From Bacteroidia bacterium (GTDB taxonomy: Bacteria > Bacteroidota > Bacteroidia > J057): a stretch of 64,000 nt of DNA. The translations under genes and the position numbers were made by a program. The notes under the pieces are model-generated. The model saw only the letters and a program-made list of their open reading frames with translations. It was not told the DNA's origin and ran no database searches. The stretch spans positions 1,612,001-1,676,000 of the forward strand of contig JAWPMV010000001.1 in assembly GCA_033391075.1 (NCBI GenBank), read 5' to 3'. Of the stretch, positions 53,355 through 62,487 are shown one piece after another (the first letter of the stretch is position 1; every line of letters starts with the position of its first letter).

Positions 53355-53939
53355 TTATGCTTGATTGAGCAATCTTAGGTCAAATTCAAATTCAGGTAAA
53401 ACTTCCTCTTCAGAAAGTTTATGGTTAAAACCTGCTAAGGTTTCAACTTCTTTTCCTGAACGATAAATATGAACCATCAATTCTAATGGATCGATCAACC
53501 ACGCCAACTTAGATCCATTTTGAATCCATGCCTGCATTTTATTTTGTAGAATCGCTAATCTATCGGTCTTAGATCGGACTTCTACAACAAATTCAGGACA
53601 AAGAGGAAGAAACTTGGTTTTATCACTGTCCTTAAGGTTTTCCCATTTTTCTTTGCTTAAAAAAGCAACATCAGGGGCTCGCATGCTTCCATCCTCAAGA
53701 AGAAAACCGCCAGAAGAATCAAAGAGCTCTCCCAGCTTATTTTTTTTATTCCATATATACAATTCCCCATGAACGATAGAATTGCACTTACTACTAAATC
53801 CTCCAGATGGCGACATAAGAATGATATATCCCTTTTCATCCCGCTCTATCTTAAGCCCTTTATTGGCAGCGCAGAATTCAAAGAGCTCATCATTTGACCA
53901 TGAGCGTGAGGAAGGAATATCGAGGGTGATTATGTCCAT
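53355..53939 (-). CDS. Uma2-family (DUF820) putative endonuclease
   Basis: The protein has 194 residues. The PD-(D/E)xK-like core is visible: SMRAPDVAFLSKEKW (metal Asp) and PEFVVEVRSKTDRLAILQNKMQAWIQNG (Glu and Lys), followed by LAWLIDPLELMVHIYR. Uma2 proteins are usual in cyanobacteria and scattered in Bacteroidota, with no settled role. The gene sits directly upstream of the flavoenzyme on the same strand, probably by chance. Confidence 0.9.
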   Translation of the reverse strand: MDIITLDIPSSRSWSNDELFEFCAANKGLKIERDEKGYIILMSPSGGFSSKCNSIVHGELYIWNKKNKLGELFDSSGGFLLEDGSMRAPDVAFLSKEKWENLKDSDKTKFLPLCPEFVVEVRSKTDRLAILQNKMQAWIQNGSKLAWLIDPLELMVHIYRSGKEVETLAGFNHKLSEEEVLPEFEFDLRLLNQA

Positions 53940-54097
53940 AACTCTAATATACGCTAAAATGGATAGATAGGCTAAGGAATCAAGGGGGTAAAAAATTGTG
54001 TTTTCAATAGGATTTCTAATTATTTGATCCTTCCTATTTGCTTAGACACGGATTTTATTCTCTATGTCAACATCTGAGTTCTAATTCTCCTGATTTT

Positions 54098-55045
54098 CTA
54101 CTTTAATCCATAAATGTCTTCTAATCGGGTGAGTTCTCCTGCTTCATTTTCAATTTCAAGCTGGTATCGGATTTCTATGGGAGTTCCGATACGACTGTAA
54201 AAGTAGATGATCCATGCATCTCCTTCGCGGGTGCCAATACATCCATGAGAGTAAGCTTTCCCCAAAGTATTGGGATTGGTGGTAGGATGAATGAGTTGTC
54301 CATGGCAAATCCCATTTATCTCCGGTTCGAGAGTGGGGATCAAAGGCATCCTTGTTGTTTTTCCATCATCTCTTCGCGTGAATTCATAAACTTCTCCTGT
54401 ATTAAAATTGGTGTATTCTGGAGTCAGGATAATATCAGCTATCTCGCCTTTGCCAATTTTAGTACGAAGGTCAAAATCCCTTCCTTCTGATTTGAGGAAT
54501 TTTGTTCTATTCTGTCCTACTCGGACCAAAAAGTCGAATAACTCTACATTAGCTGATAATATTCGGAGCTTGAATTCTGGTAAGTTTATATCAATTCTGA
54601 TACTTGCCAGAAAAGCTTCTATTTCTTCCGCTTCTTTTTTAGTTGGAATCCGTAAGCTGCTCCCTTTTTCGATGATTATCTGTTTCCGTTGATCGTATTG
54701 AAAATTGCCAGCTTCTTCCTGGAGATAATAATCGGAATTTCTAAATGCATCGATGATCCAGGGATTGTGATGTATCAACACTTTTGGTTTCAATTCATAG
54801 CCCAAAGCCTGCGTACTATCTTGGCTATAAAAAGCGCAAAGAGATGTTATCCAGGAGAAGTAAGACTCTATACTTATCTCATTCATCACCTCATGAATCT
54901 TTTCTGTGTTTTGCTCTTCTATATGTAGCTCTTCATTAACTTCTTCTTCCAGCATTTGAAGCTCTGGTTTGTGCTGGCAACTTTGAAGTAACAGCAAGCA
55001 AAAGAATAAGCTTTGAAGCGGAGGAAATGCTCGTATAGATTTCAT
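54098..55045 (-). CDS. L,D-transpeptidase (YkuD domain), lipoprotein
   Basis: The protein has 315 residues with a lipobox (LLLQSC, about Cys 23). The YkuD catalytic region is CHGQLIHPTTNPNTLGKAYSHGCIGT, with the catalytic Cys in SHGC and the upstream His of HPT. The usual SHGCxR Arg is replaced by Gly-Thr-Arg. The enzyme cross-links peptidoglycan or attaches lipoproteins to it in the periplasm. It is a single gene divergent from the DUF1549 protein gene. Confidence 0.9.
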   Translation of the reverse strand: MKSIRAFPPLQSLFFCLLLLQSCQHKPELQMLEEEVNEELHIEEQNTEKIHEVMNEISIESYFSWITSLCAFYSQDSTQALGYELKPKVLIHHNPWIIDAFRNSDYYLQEEAGNFQYDQRKQIIIEKGSSLRIPTKKEAEEIEAFLASIRIDINLPEFKLRILSANVELFDFLVRVGQNRTKFLKSEGRDFDLRTKIGKGEIADIILTPEYTNFNTGEVYEFTRRDDGKTTRMPLIPTLEPEINGICHGQLIHPTTNPNTLGKAYSHGCIGTREGDAWIIYFYSRIGTPIEIRYQLEIENEAGELTRLEDIYGLK

Positions 55046-55168
55046 ACCCTAATTAGAAATCATATGCTGAATGGAAAGATGAGAAATATCATTCTTCCGA
55101 AAAGCTTATTTCATAAGAAGTATGAAAATGCCAGTCTTTGCTTCTTTCTCTCCAGAAAAGAAAAAGCT

Positions 55169-55176
55169 TATATTTG
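55169..55176 (+). promoter_or_regulatory. TAnnTTTG -7 element of the LamG/DUF1549 gene
   Basis: TATATTTG matches the consensus exactly and lies 29 bases before the ATG at 55205. TTTC at 55145-55148 with a 20-base spacer could be the -33 region. ACTACTTACTACTACA begins 10 bases inside the coding sequence. Confidence 0.55.
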
Positions 55177-55204
55177 AGTATCCTGAACCTAAGCCTTTAG
55201 GGAA

Positions 55205-58200
55205 ATGAAAACTCACTACTTACTACTACAAGGGATTGGTATCCTTTTGGGAGCTTGTAATTCTTCCTATTCGGACTACTCCCAACTCCCAGATAAAATA
55301 GATTTCAACTTTCATGTAAAGCCGATACTTTCTGATCGCTGTTATGCCTGTCATGGGCCGGATGCTCAGAAGCGAGAAGCGGATTTACGGCTGGATGAAT
55401 ATGAAAGTGCTTTTGCTTCTTTGAAAAGCGGAGCTGGTTTTGCGATTGTGGCCGGAGATGTGGATGAAAGTCAGCTAAGTCATCGCATCCTTTCTACTGA
55501 TCCGGAATTTATGATGCCTCCTCCTGAGTCAAATCTGAGCTTGACTGAGAAAGAAAAGGCCATTATTCTGAAATGGATCGATCAGGGGGCGGAGTACAAA
55601 GATCACTGGGCATTTGCAAAGCCTGTAAAAACAGAAATTCCCGAAACAGCAAATGGCTGGGCAATCAATGAAATTGACCATTTTGTTGCGAACAAACTTG
55701 AGGCCCTGAATATCGAACCAGCCCCAGAAGCTGATAGAGAACAATTGATTCGCCGGGCTTTCTTTGATTTGACAGGTTTGCCTCCTCGTTTGGACGATTT
55801 GGATAAATGGATGGGGGATAGTCGTGAGGATTATTATGAACGTATGTTGGATAGTCTTTTGAGTTTGCCTGCTTTCGGGGAAAGGATGACTGCTCATTGG
55901 CTGGATGTGTCTCGCTTTGCAGATTCGGAAGGCTATCTGGATGATTTTCATCATACCTTTTGGCCCTATAGAGATTGGGTGATTGAGGCCTATAATAAAA
56001 ACCTATCCTATGACAAATTTATCCTCTGGCAGGTCGGAGGAGACCAAATTCCGAATGCAAATAAAGAGCAGGTGCTTGCAACCGCTTTCAACCGAAACCA
56101 CAAACAAAATTCCGAAGGCGGTATCATCCCCGAAGAATTTCGGGTCGATTATGTAGCAGACCGAACCAATACAGTCGGTGCTGCTTTTTTGGGACTTACT
56201 TTAGGATGCGCACGTTGCCATGATCATAAATATGATCCAATCAGCCAGAAGAACTATTATGAGTTATTTGGCTTTTTTAACTCAGTCAATGAAAGAGGTG
56301 ATGGGATTTTTGCTTTAAATGGTCTGGAGTATGGTCAGGAAGTATCGAATTATTACTCGATGAATGCTGGACCTGTTCTTCCTTTAGCAGATGAAAAAGT
56401 AGCAGATATCCATAAATATTTGGTCAAGGAGGTGGAGGGGAAAAGAGAAACACTTTTAACAGGATACCTAAATAATCAAGATAGATTTGAAGCATGGCGA
56501 AAAAGACAAAAGAATGAGCAAGCCCTTACAAATGCCTTGAGCAAAACAACCTTAAGCTGGTTTGATTTTGATCGGGCGGGAAACGGAAAGGTGCCGGGTA
56601 AAACCCCAAGAACAGGAAATGCTACTTACAATGGGGAATTAAAAATAACGGAAGGGAAAAGTGGTAAAGGCCTGATGGCAGGAGCTCAGGGCTTTTTCCT
56701 TGCTGAAGGGGAACACATTGCTTTTGAGCGCTCAGACCCTTTTACCATTAGTTTCTGGATCAAAACCCCCAAGGAGTTTGAGGAGGCCCACATTCTCTAT
56801 AATGGAAATGACAGAATTCAAGGGTATAGAGGTTGGGACATTATGTTGGATAGCACCCGTATTCATTTTCGTTTGAATCATGCACATCCTTATCAGTCGG
56901 TTGATATTCGGATTCCCGAAAAACTACCCTTGGACGAATGGGTACATTTCGTATGGAGTCATGATGGCTCGGGAAAAGCAAGAGGGATGAAGGTCTATCG
57001 GAACGGTGAACTAAGGGAGTCTGAAGTCATGAGAGACTATCTGTACCGTTCTACCAAACCCTACTTAAAAAGCGAAGCCGAGGCAACTATATATAGACCG
57101 TATAGAGGGATGATTGTTGGGAATCGGCATTATGATCAAGACTTTACGGGAGGAGTCCTGGATGATCTGCGGATTCTCAATAAACAATCCGGTGCCTTGA
57201 TGGCTTTGGCCTTATATGATAAAGAGAAAGCTGGGCAAGTTTTCCGTGAAGGACTTTCTGAGAAAGAAGCTGAGCTTCATGAATTTTATAATCTGCATAT
57301 AGATGAGGAACTTGAGTTGGAAAGAGAAGATCTTCGTCAGCTAAGAATGAAAGAAATCCAAACCATAGATACCGTACAGGAAATCATGGTGATGGGAGAT
57401 CGGGAAAATGAAAGAGTAACCTATGTGTTGGATCGAGGGGTTTATGATGCACATGGTGAGGTAGTAGAAAAAAATGTCCCTGAGAGTTTGCTTCCCTGGC
57501 CGGAGGATTTACCCAAAAATCGATACGGATTGGGACAATGGTTGGTACATCCAGACCATCCCCTGACGGCCCGCGTCGCAGTAAATCAATTTTGGTACCT
57601 GATGTTCGGAAAAGGTATCGTAGAAACGGTTGAAGATTTTGGAAACCAGGGAGCTCTTCCGACGCATCCTGCTTTGCTGGATTATTTGGCCGTAGATTTT
57701 ATAGAAAATGGCTGGGATGTAAAAGCTCTTTTGAAGAAGATGCTTCTTTCCGCTACTTATCGTCAATCTTCAAAAATTCGACCCGAGCTAATTGACATAG
57801 ATCCAGAGAATGAGTTGCTGGCAAGAGGGCACAGATACAGAAGGTCAGCAGAAATGGTTCGGGATAATATCCTGGCTGCGAGTAATCTACTAGATCCATC
57901 AATCGGAGGCCCCTCGACTTTCCCCTATCAACCGGGAGGACTTTGGAAAGAGGTAATGACCCATCCCTTTTTTCCGGCTTATACAGTGGATTATGAACAT
58001 GGGATTTATCGCAGAAGCATTTATACTTTCTGGAAACGCCTGATGCCACCCCCGGGCATGCTCATTTTTGATGCTGCCAGCCGCGTGGAATGCCAGGTGA
58101 GGCGTCAAAGAAGTAGTACTCCTCTACAGGCATTGATGCTGCTTAATGATGAACAAATGATAGAAGGGTGTCGGGCAATAGCCAGCAATATGTGGAAGGC

Positions 58201-58465
58201 ATACCCATCGGATGTCAAAGCACTTACAAGGCAGACATTCAGGCTGCTTACGAGTCGTGAACCCAATGAAAAAGAACATGCAATCCTTCAGAAACAGTAC
58301 CAGGAGGAACTGGCATATTTTGCGGATGATGAAAATCGCGCCAATGAATACCTTGAAATAGGTAAAATGAGATTGTCTGAGGAATTGCCAGCGGATGAAT
58401 TGGCAGCATTGACACGTGTAACCAACACCATATTGAATACAACAGAGGCCTTTTATAAGAATTAA
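55205..58465 (+). CDS. Cytochrome c protein with DUF1549, LamG-like insert and DUF1553
   Basis: The protein has 1086 residues, about 325 longer than the homologue at 10594-12879. The N-terminus is a lipoprotein signal (LLGAC, Cys 18). PSCyt1 carries CYACH (46-50), and DUF1549 contains a second CxxCH, CARCH (335-339). Between about residues 450 and 660 a concanavalin-like LamG domain is inserted (FTISFWIKTPKEF, WVHFVWSHDGSG, GGVLDDLRILNK). DUF1553 follows, with VNQFWYLMFGKGIVETVEDFGNQG. The insert is a carbohydrate-binding type fold, so the protein may dock on a glycan while transferring electrons. It is followed after 18 bp by its DUF1501 partner. Confidence 0.93.
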   Translation: MKTHYLLLQGIGILLGACNSSYSDYSQLPDKIDFNFHVKPILSDRCYACHGPDAQKREADLRLDEYESAFASLKSGAGFAIVAGDVDESQLSHRILSTDPEFMMPPPESNLSLTEKEKAIILKWIDQGAEYKDHWAFAKPVKTEIPETANGWAINEIDHFVANKLEALNIEPAPEADREQLIRRAFFDLTGLPPRLDDLDKWMGDSREDYYERMLDSLLSLPAFGERMTAHWLDVSRFADSEGYLDDFHHTFWPYRDWVIEAYNKNLSYDKFILWQVGGDQIPNANKEQVLATAFNRNHKQNSEGGIIPEEFRVDYVADRTNTVGAAFLGLTLGCARCHDHKYDPISQKNYYELFGFFNSVNERGDGIFALNGLEYGQEVSNYYSMNAGPVLPLADEKVADIHKYLVKEVEGKRETLLTGYLNNQDRFEAWRKRQKNEQALTNALSKTTLSWFDFDRAGNGKVPGKTPRTGNATYNGELKITEGKSGKGLMAGAQGFFLAEGEHIAFERSDPFTISFWIKTPKEFEEAHILYNGNDRIQGYRGWDIMLDSTRIHFRLNHAHPYQSVDIRIPEKLPLDEWVHFVWSHDGSGKARGMKVYRNGELRESEVMRDYLYRSTKPYLKSEAEATIYRPYRGMIVGNRHYDQDFTGGVLDDLRILNKQSGALMALALYDKEKAGQVFREGLSEKEAELHEFYNLHIDEELELEREDLRQLRMKEIQTIDTVQEIMVMGDRENERVTYVLDRGVYDAHGEVVEKNVPESLLPWPEDLPKNRYGLGQWLVHPDHPLTARVAVNQFWYLMFGKGIVETVEDFGNQGALPTHPALLDYLAVDFIENGWDVKALLKKMLLSATYRQSSKIRPELIDIDPENELLARGHRYRRSAEMVRDNILAASNLLDPSIGGPSTFPYQPGGLWKEVMTHPFFPAYTVDYEHGIYRRSIYTFWKRLMPPPGMLIFDAASRVECQVRRQRSSTPLQALMLLNDEQMIEGCRAIASNMWKAYPSDVKALTRQTFRLLTSREPNEKEHAILQKQYQEELAYFADDENRANEYLEIGKMRLSEELPADELAALTRVTNTILNTTEAFYKN

Positions 58466-58483
58466 TCCCTTTACAAAGATCAG

Positions 58484-59977
58484 ATGTATCATAAAAACGA
58501 TATAGAAAAAGCTTCTTACCTCAAAACCCGCAGGGAGTTTCTGAGAAAGACCACCAAAGGAATAGGAGCAATGGCCCTTGGATCATTATTGGTTCCAGAT
58601 AGTCTTTCAGCCCAGTCACAAGGGCCTATGATGACAGACGATCTGATGATCCCCGGGAGTCGAGGAGGCATTCTAAATGCCTTACACCATGCCCCAAAAG
58701 CCAAACGAGTAATCTATCTGTTTCAAAGTGGAGGCCCCAGCCAGATTGAACTTTATGATTACAAACCAGAATTGCTCAAGCGTTGGGGGGAAGAGATTCC
58801 AGATAGTGTAAGAGGAGAGCAAAGGTTGACTGGAATGCTCGCGGCTCAATCTAGCTTTCCGCTTGTAGGGTCAAAGTTTGAGTTTATCCAGCACCCCAAG
58901 ACCGGAGGCTATTTTAGTAGCCTTCTCCCTCATATTTCCTCTGTAGCGGAAGACATCTGTGTGATCAATTCTATGCAAACGGACGCTATAAATCATGAAC
59001 CAGCTGTTGTATTTTTTCAAACCGGTTCACAGCAGGTAGGGCGTCCCAGTATTGGCTCCTGGATGAGTTATGGCCTGGGGAGTACCAACAAAAATATGCC
59101 GGCCTTCATCGTATTGTTGTCCAAGGCACTTCCCAATACTCAAAATATCAATCTGCAAGCTTGGGGAAGCGGCTTTTTGCCCTCCCACCATCAAGGAGTA
59201 CAATTCCGATCAGGCTATGATCCTGTACTCTATCTATCTAACCCAAATGGGATAGACCGAAAGAGTCGGAGGCGAGAACTGGATTATTTGAGTGAGTTGG
59301 AGAAAGAACAAAAAGCGGTTTGGGGAGATAGCGAGATTGATTCCAAGATCAGCCAATATGAAATGGCTTTTCGCATGCAAACCAGTGTACCTGAAGTAAC
59401 GGATCTTTCAGATGAGCCGGATTACATCTTTGATCTCTATGGAGAGGAGGCGCGCAAGCCTGGAACATTTGCCGCCAACTGCTTACTGGCAAGAAGACTG
59501 GCTGAAAGAGATGTGCCTTTCATTCAGCTCTACCATATGGGTTGGGATATGCATGGAAACCTTCCGAATGAAATACCCAAACTCACCCGATCTGCAGATC
59601 AGGCTTCAGCAGCTTTAGTTAAGGACCTTAAACAAAGAGGACTTCTGGATGATACCCTGGTCATTTGGGGTGGAGAATTTGGAAGGTCGAGTTTCTCACA
59701 GGGAATCCTGACGAAGGATAATTATGGACGCGATCACCATCCTCGCTGCTTTAGTATCTGGATGGCAGGTGCAGGCATTAAGCCTGGAACCACCTACGGA
59801 AGGACCGATGATTTTAGCTACAACATTGCAGAGAATCCGGTGCATGTTCATGATTTTCAAGCCACCTTGTTACACTTGCTAGGCGTAGATCATGAGCGCC
59901 TGACCTTTAAGCATCAGGGACGGAGATATCGCCTTACGGATGTTCATGGGAAAGTGGTTAAGGGCTTGTTAGCTTAA
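58484..59977 (+). CDS. Tat-exported DUF1501 protein, second copy
   Basis: The protein has 497 residues. TRREFLRKTTKGIGAMALGSLL is the twin-arginine signal (about 16-38). The alkaline-phosphatase-like metal segments VIWGGEFGRSSF and YGRDHHPRCFSIWMAG are preserved as in the 12876-14348 copy, and FIQLYHMGWDMHGN is the central block. No formylglycine motif is present. The partner cytochrome gene lies 18 bp upstream. The two DUF1501 proteins differ clearly in sequence, so the duplication is not recent. Confidence 0.92.
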   Translation: MYHKNDIEKASYLKTRREFLRKTTKGIGAMALGSLLVPDSLSAQSQGPMMTDDLMIPGSRGGILNALHHAPKAKRVIYLFQSGGPSQIELYDYKPELLKRWGEEIPDSVRGEQRLTGMLAAQSSFPLVGSKFEFIQHPKTGGYFSSLLPHISSVAEDICVINSMQTDAINHEPAVVFFQTGSQQVGRPSIGSWMSYGLGSTNKNMPAFIVLLSKALPNTQNINLQAWGSGFLPSHHQGVQFRSGYDPVLYLSNPNGIDRKSRRRELDYLSELEKEQKAVWGDSEIDSKISQYEMAFRMQTSVPEVTDLSDEPDYIFDLYGEEARKPGTFAANCLLARRLAERDVPFIQLYHMGWDMHGNLPNEIPKLTRSADQASAALVKDLKQRGLLDDTLVIWGGEFGRSSFSQGILTKDNYGRDHHPRCFSIWMAGAGIKPGTTYGRTDDFSYNIAENPVHVHDFQATLLHLLGVDHERLTFKHQGRRYRLTDVHGKVVKGLLA

Positions 59978-59994
59978 AGAAATATATAGAATAT

Positions 59995-60064
59995 GTCATC
60001 CTGGGATCTCTAGCTCTCATTATGTAAGCAAGAGATCCCGGCTCTTGTTTAAGGACGGGATGAC
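59995..60064. repeat. Nested palindromic (REP-like) repeat
   Basis: GTCATCC (59995-60001) pairs with GGATGAC (60058-60064), and GGGATCTCT (60003-60011) with AGAGATCCC (60031-60039). The order GTCATCC...GGATCTCT resembles the GTCATCCTGAGCGAAGCGAAGGATCT family of intergenic palindromes scattered in many Bacteroidota and other genomes; this is a degenerate member by eye. It follows the DUF1501 gene and may also act as a terminator. Confidence 0.6.
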
Positions 60065-60106
60065 AGCATATTTTTGGAGGTCAGCTTCATCTTTAAAATC
60101 AATTCT

Positions 60107-61600
60107 GTGAAAAATTACTACTACTTAATCTTCCTTCTTCTCTCTGGCTGTTTCGCGGCCAATCCCCATCAGGATGATCCTTTGGTACTCGAAAGAAGTG
60201 GAGCAAAAGAAAACCCCATGAATGTGATCTTCATTTTGAGTGATGATCATCGATTTGATTTCATGGGCTTTACGGGCAAAGTTCCCTGGCTGGAAACCCC
60301 TAATATGGATCGCATGGCTAGGGAGGGAGCTCATGTGAAAAATGCTTTTGTCACTACCTCTCTTTGTTCTCCGAGTCGTGCCTCTATTTTGACGGGCCTT
60401 TTTTCCCACACTCATGGTATTATCGATAATCAGGCGCCGGATCCGGGAGATCTTACCTTCTTTCCCCAATACCTACAAAAGGCCGGATATCAAACCGGAT
60501 TTTTTGGCAAATGGCATATGGGTTCAAATAAAGATGATCCTCGTCCTGGCTTTGATCATTGGGTAAGCTTCAAAGGGCAGGGAGTATACTATAATCCGAC
60601 GTTGAATATCAATGGAGAAAAAGTCATCTATAAGGATTCTACCTATATCAGCGAACTCCTGACAGATCTGAATTTGGATTGGCTGGAAAAAAGGGACAAG
60701 GATAAACCTTTTTTCGCCTACCTCTCCCATAAAGCGGTACATGCCGGATTTAAACCTGCCAGAAAAGACCTCAGTGACTACGAGGAAGAGGAACTGATTT
60801 TTCCTCCCTCTTATAATATGACTAAGGATGATACCTATAAGAAACATGGGCTTCCAGAATGGGTAAAGCAGCAACGGTATAGTTGGCATGGTGTGGACTA
60901 TATGTATCACGGAGGGCATAATTTTGAAACATTTTTTAAAGCCTATTGTGAAACCCTAAAGGGAATCGATGAAAGTATCGGTCGGGTGCTGGAGTATCTG
61001 GAGAATGAAGGACTCGCCGACAATACCATGGTCATTTACATGGGAGATAATGGTTTCTCATTTGGGGAACATGGATTGATAGATAAGCGACATGCCTATG
61101 AGGAATCGATGAAAGTACCTTTCCTCGTTTGGGCTCCGGGTATAATGAAGGAGAAAAGGGTAGTGGAGGCTATGGTGCAGAATATTGACGTAGCTCCTAC
61201 AGTGCTAGAGATGGCGGGTTTAAAAGCTCCAGAGCATTTTCAGGGGAAATCATTTCTTCCTTTGTTGAAAGGGGAAGTTCCGGATGACTGGCGAAAGCGC
61301 ATTTACTATGAGTACTATTGGGAATATACCTATCCGCAGACGCCTACTGTGCATGCAGTAAGAACTGATAAATATAAATACATCCGATATCATGGAGTTT
61401 GGGATAGCAATGAACTTTATGATATGATAAATGATCCCTACGAAATGAATAACCTGATTCGTGAGCCTGAACATCAGAATATGATCAAAGAATTACGTTC
61501 GGATATTGATAGCTGGCTGGAGGAAAGCGAAGGGATGTCAATTCCTTTAAAGCGCATGTACTATCCGAGAAGAGATCATAAGAACAAAGGATTATTTTAA
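60107..61600 (+). CDS. Type I sulfatase, lipoprotein (GTG start)
   Basis: From the GTG at 60107 the protein has 497 residues and a clean lipoprotein signal MKNYYYLIFLLLSGC (Cys 15). The in-frame TTG at 60074 would add 11 residues with no benefit, and no ATG fits. NVIFILSDDHRFDF starts the metal site and SLCSPSRASILTG has the formylglycine cysteine at residue 87. GKWHMGSN, SHKAVHAGF and YMGDNGFSFGEHGL follow. The pattern is close to N-acetylglucosamine-6-sulfatase and iduronate-sulfatase-like enzymes, a tentative call. It lies downstream of the DUF1501 gene with a palindrome between. Confidence 0.92.
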   Translation: MKNYYYLIFLLLSGCFAANPHQDDPLVLERSGAKENPMNVIFILSDDHRFDFMGFTGKVPWLETPNMDRMAREGAHVKNAFVTTSLCSPSRASILTGLFSHTHGIIDNQAPDPGDLTFFPQYLQKAGYQTGFFGKWHMGSNKDDPRPGFDHWVSFKGQGVYYNPTLNINGEKVIYKDSTYISELLTDLNLDWLEKRDKDKPFFAYLSHKAVHAGFKPARKDLSDYEEEELIFPPSYNMTKDDTYKKHGLPEWVKQQRYSWHGVDYMYHGGHNFETFFKAYCETLKGIDESIGRVLEYLENEGLADNTMVIYMGDNGFSFGEHGLIDKRHAYEESMKVPFLVWAPGIMKEKRVVEAMVQNIDVAPTVLEMAGLKAPEHFQGKSFLPLLKGEVPDDWRKRIYYEYYWEYTYPQTPTVHAVRTDKYKYIRYHGVWDSNELYDMINDPYEMNNLIREPEHQNMIKELRSDIDSWLEESEGMSIPLKRMYYPRRDHKNKGLF

Positions 61601-61606
61601 TCAGAA

Positions 61607-61634
61607 AAGCTCGCTATCCATCGATAGCGAGCTT
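61607..61634. terminator. Perfect 12-bp hairpin between convergent genes
   Basis: AAGCTCGCTATC (61607-61618) and GATAGCGAGCTT (61623-61634) form a perfect stem with a CATC loop, 6 bp after the sulfatase stop and 50 bp before the convergent lipoprotein gene's stop. It is a bidirectional terminator candidate; the T-run is short. Confidence 0.75.
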
Positions 61635-61683
61635 ATTCCAATAGGCTTCCAAATGATCATTTAGCTGCTTCTTTTAAGCGGGC

Positions 61684-62337
61684 TTAATTATCCCATTCCC
61701 ATTCGATGCCCTCATCCAAATTATCTATAATCCGGTTGTATATAGCAGTATTATTATTGGGATCAATGAGGATGAGTCCATTCGCATCAACCGTAGCAGT
61801 TGCCAATTCCTGAATAGTCAGGCTTAGAAACCAGGCTGCGGGATTGATGGTGAAAGTAGCGCCAAAACTCATGGTGCTATCTACCTGGAAGTTTTCAAAT
61901 TCCAGTTCGAGGTTGAATTGTTCCTGCACATCCAATTCTACATTGAAGGTGTTTTGAGCCGAATCACTAAGACTTCCTTTTAGAAAAAATACGGTTCCTC
62001 CGTCATCTGCTCCTTCAACATCAATCTCAAATTCTTCATAGAGACCTGCAGGAATCTGGACATTGGGAAGGGCTGGATTGGCTGTACCTGTCAAAAGATC
62101 CAAAACTGTTTCAATGGACGATTCGACTTCTATTTCCTGATCATTGGCCAATTCGCCTTCAAATTCGATCTCACTGATACGCATATACGCTTCATCGATC
62201 TGGATGTTTAAGGCGGAGTTGCTTGTAGAGTCGAGACGAACAGAAATACCCATACCATTGGGATCGATCTGTACATCCTCGCAGGACATAAAAAACAGGA
62301 GGGGAATACTTATCGCAATTAGAATTTTTTGGAACAT
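61684..62337 (-). CDS. Hypothetical lipoprotein, beta-rich, acidic
   Basis: From the ATG at 62337 the protein has 217 residues with a lipobox (LLFFMSC, Cys 18). The in-frame ATG at 62373 would place 12 charged residues before the signal. The mature part is acidic and beta-rich, with ISVRLDSTSNSALNIQIDEAYMRISEIEFEG and an IPAGLYEEFEIDVEG repeat-like strand pattern that resembles the DUF4382 type of domain (uncertain). It looks like a surface-anchored protein. No enzymatic residues are evident. Confidence 0.7.
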   Translation of the reverse strand: MFQKILIAISIPLLFFMSCEDVQIDPNGMGISVRLDSTSNSALNIQIDEAYMRISEIEFEGELANDQEIEVESSIETVLDLLTGTANPALPNVQIPAGLYEEFEIDVEGADDGGTVFFLKGSLSDSAQNTFNVELDVQEQFNLELEFENFQVDSTMSFGATFTINPAAWFLSLTIQELATATVDANGLILIDPNNNTAIYNRIIDNLDEGIEWEWDN

Positions 62338-62487
62338 AATATTGGTTTTTGTGGGTTTTTCCACAAAGATCATTCCCTGCCTGAAATCTTTCTTTTAGCT
62401 TATTATTCGCATGCTTTTCGTAAAAAATCATCCCAAATCAAGAAGACAATTCTCAATTTGGGATGGATTTTCGTCAATGGTATGTAC

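Noticed and set aside
53355..53939. Uma2 protein as part of a mobile or defence island
   Set aside because: Its neighbours are metabolic genes and base composition is not distinct, so nothing beyond the family itself supports this.
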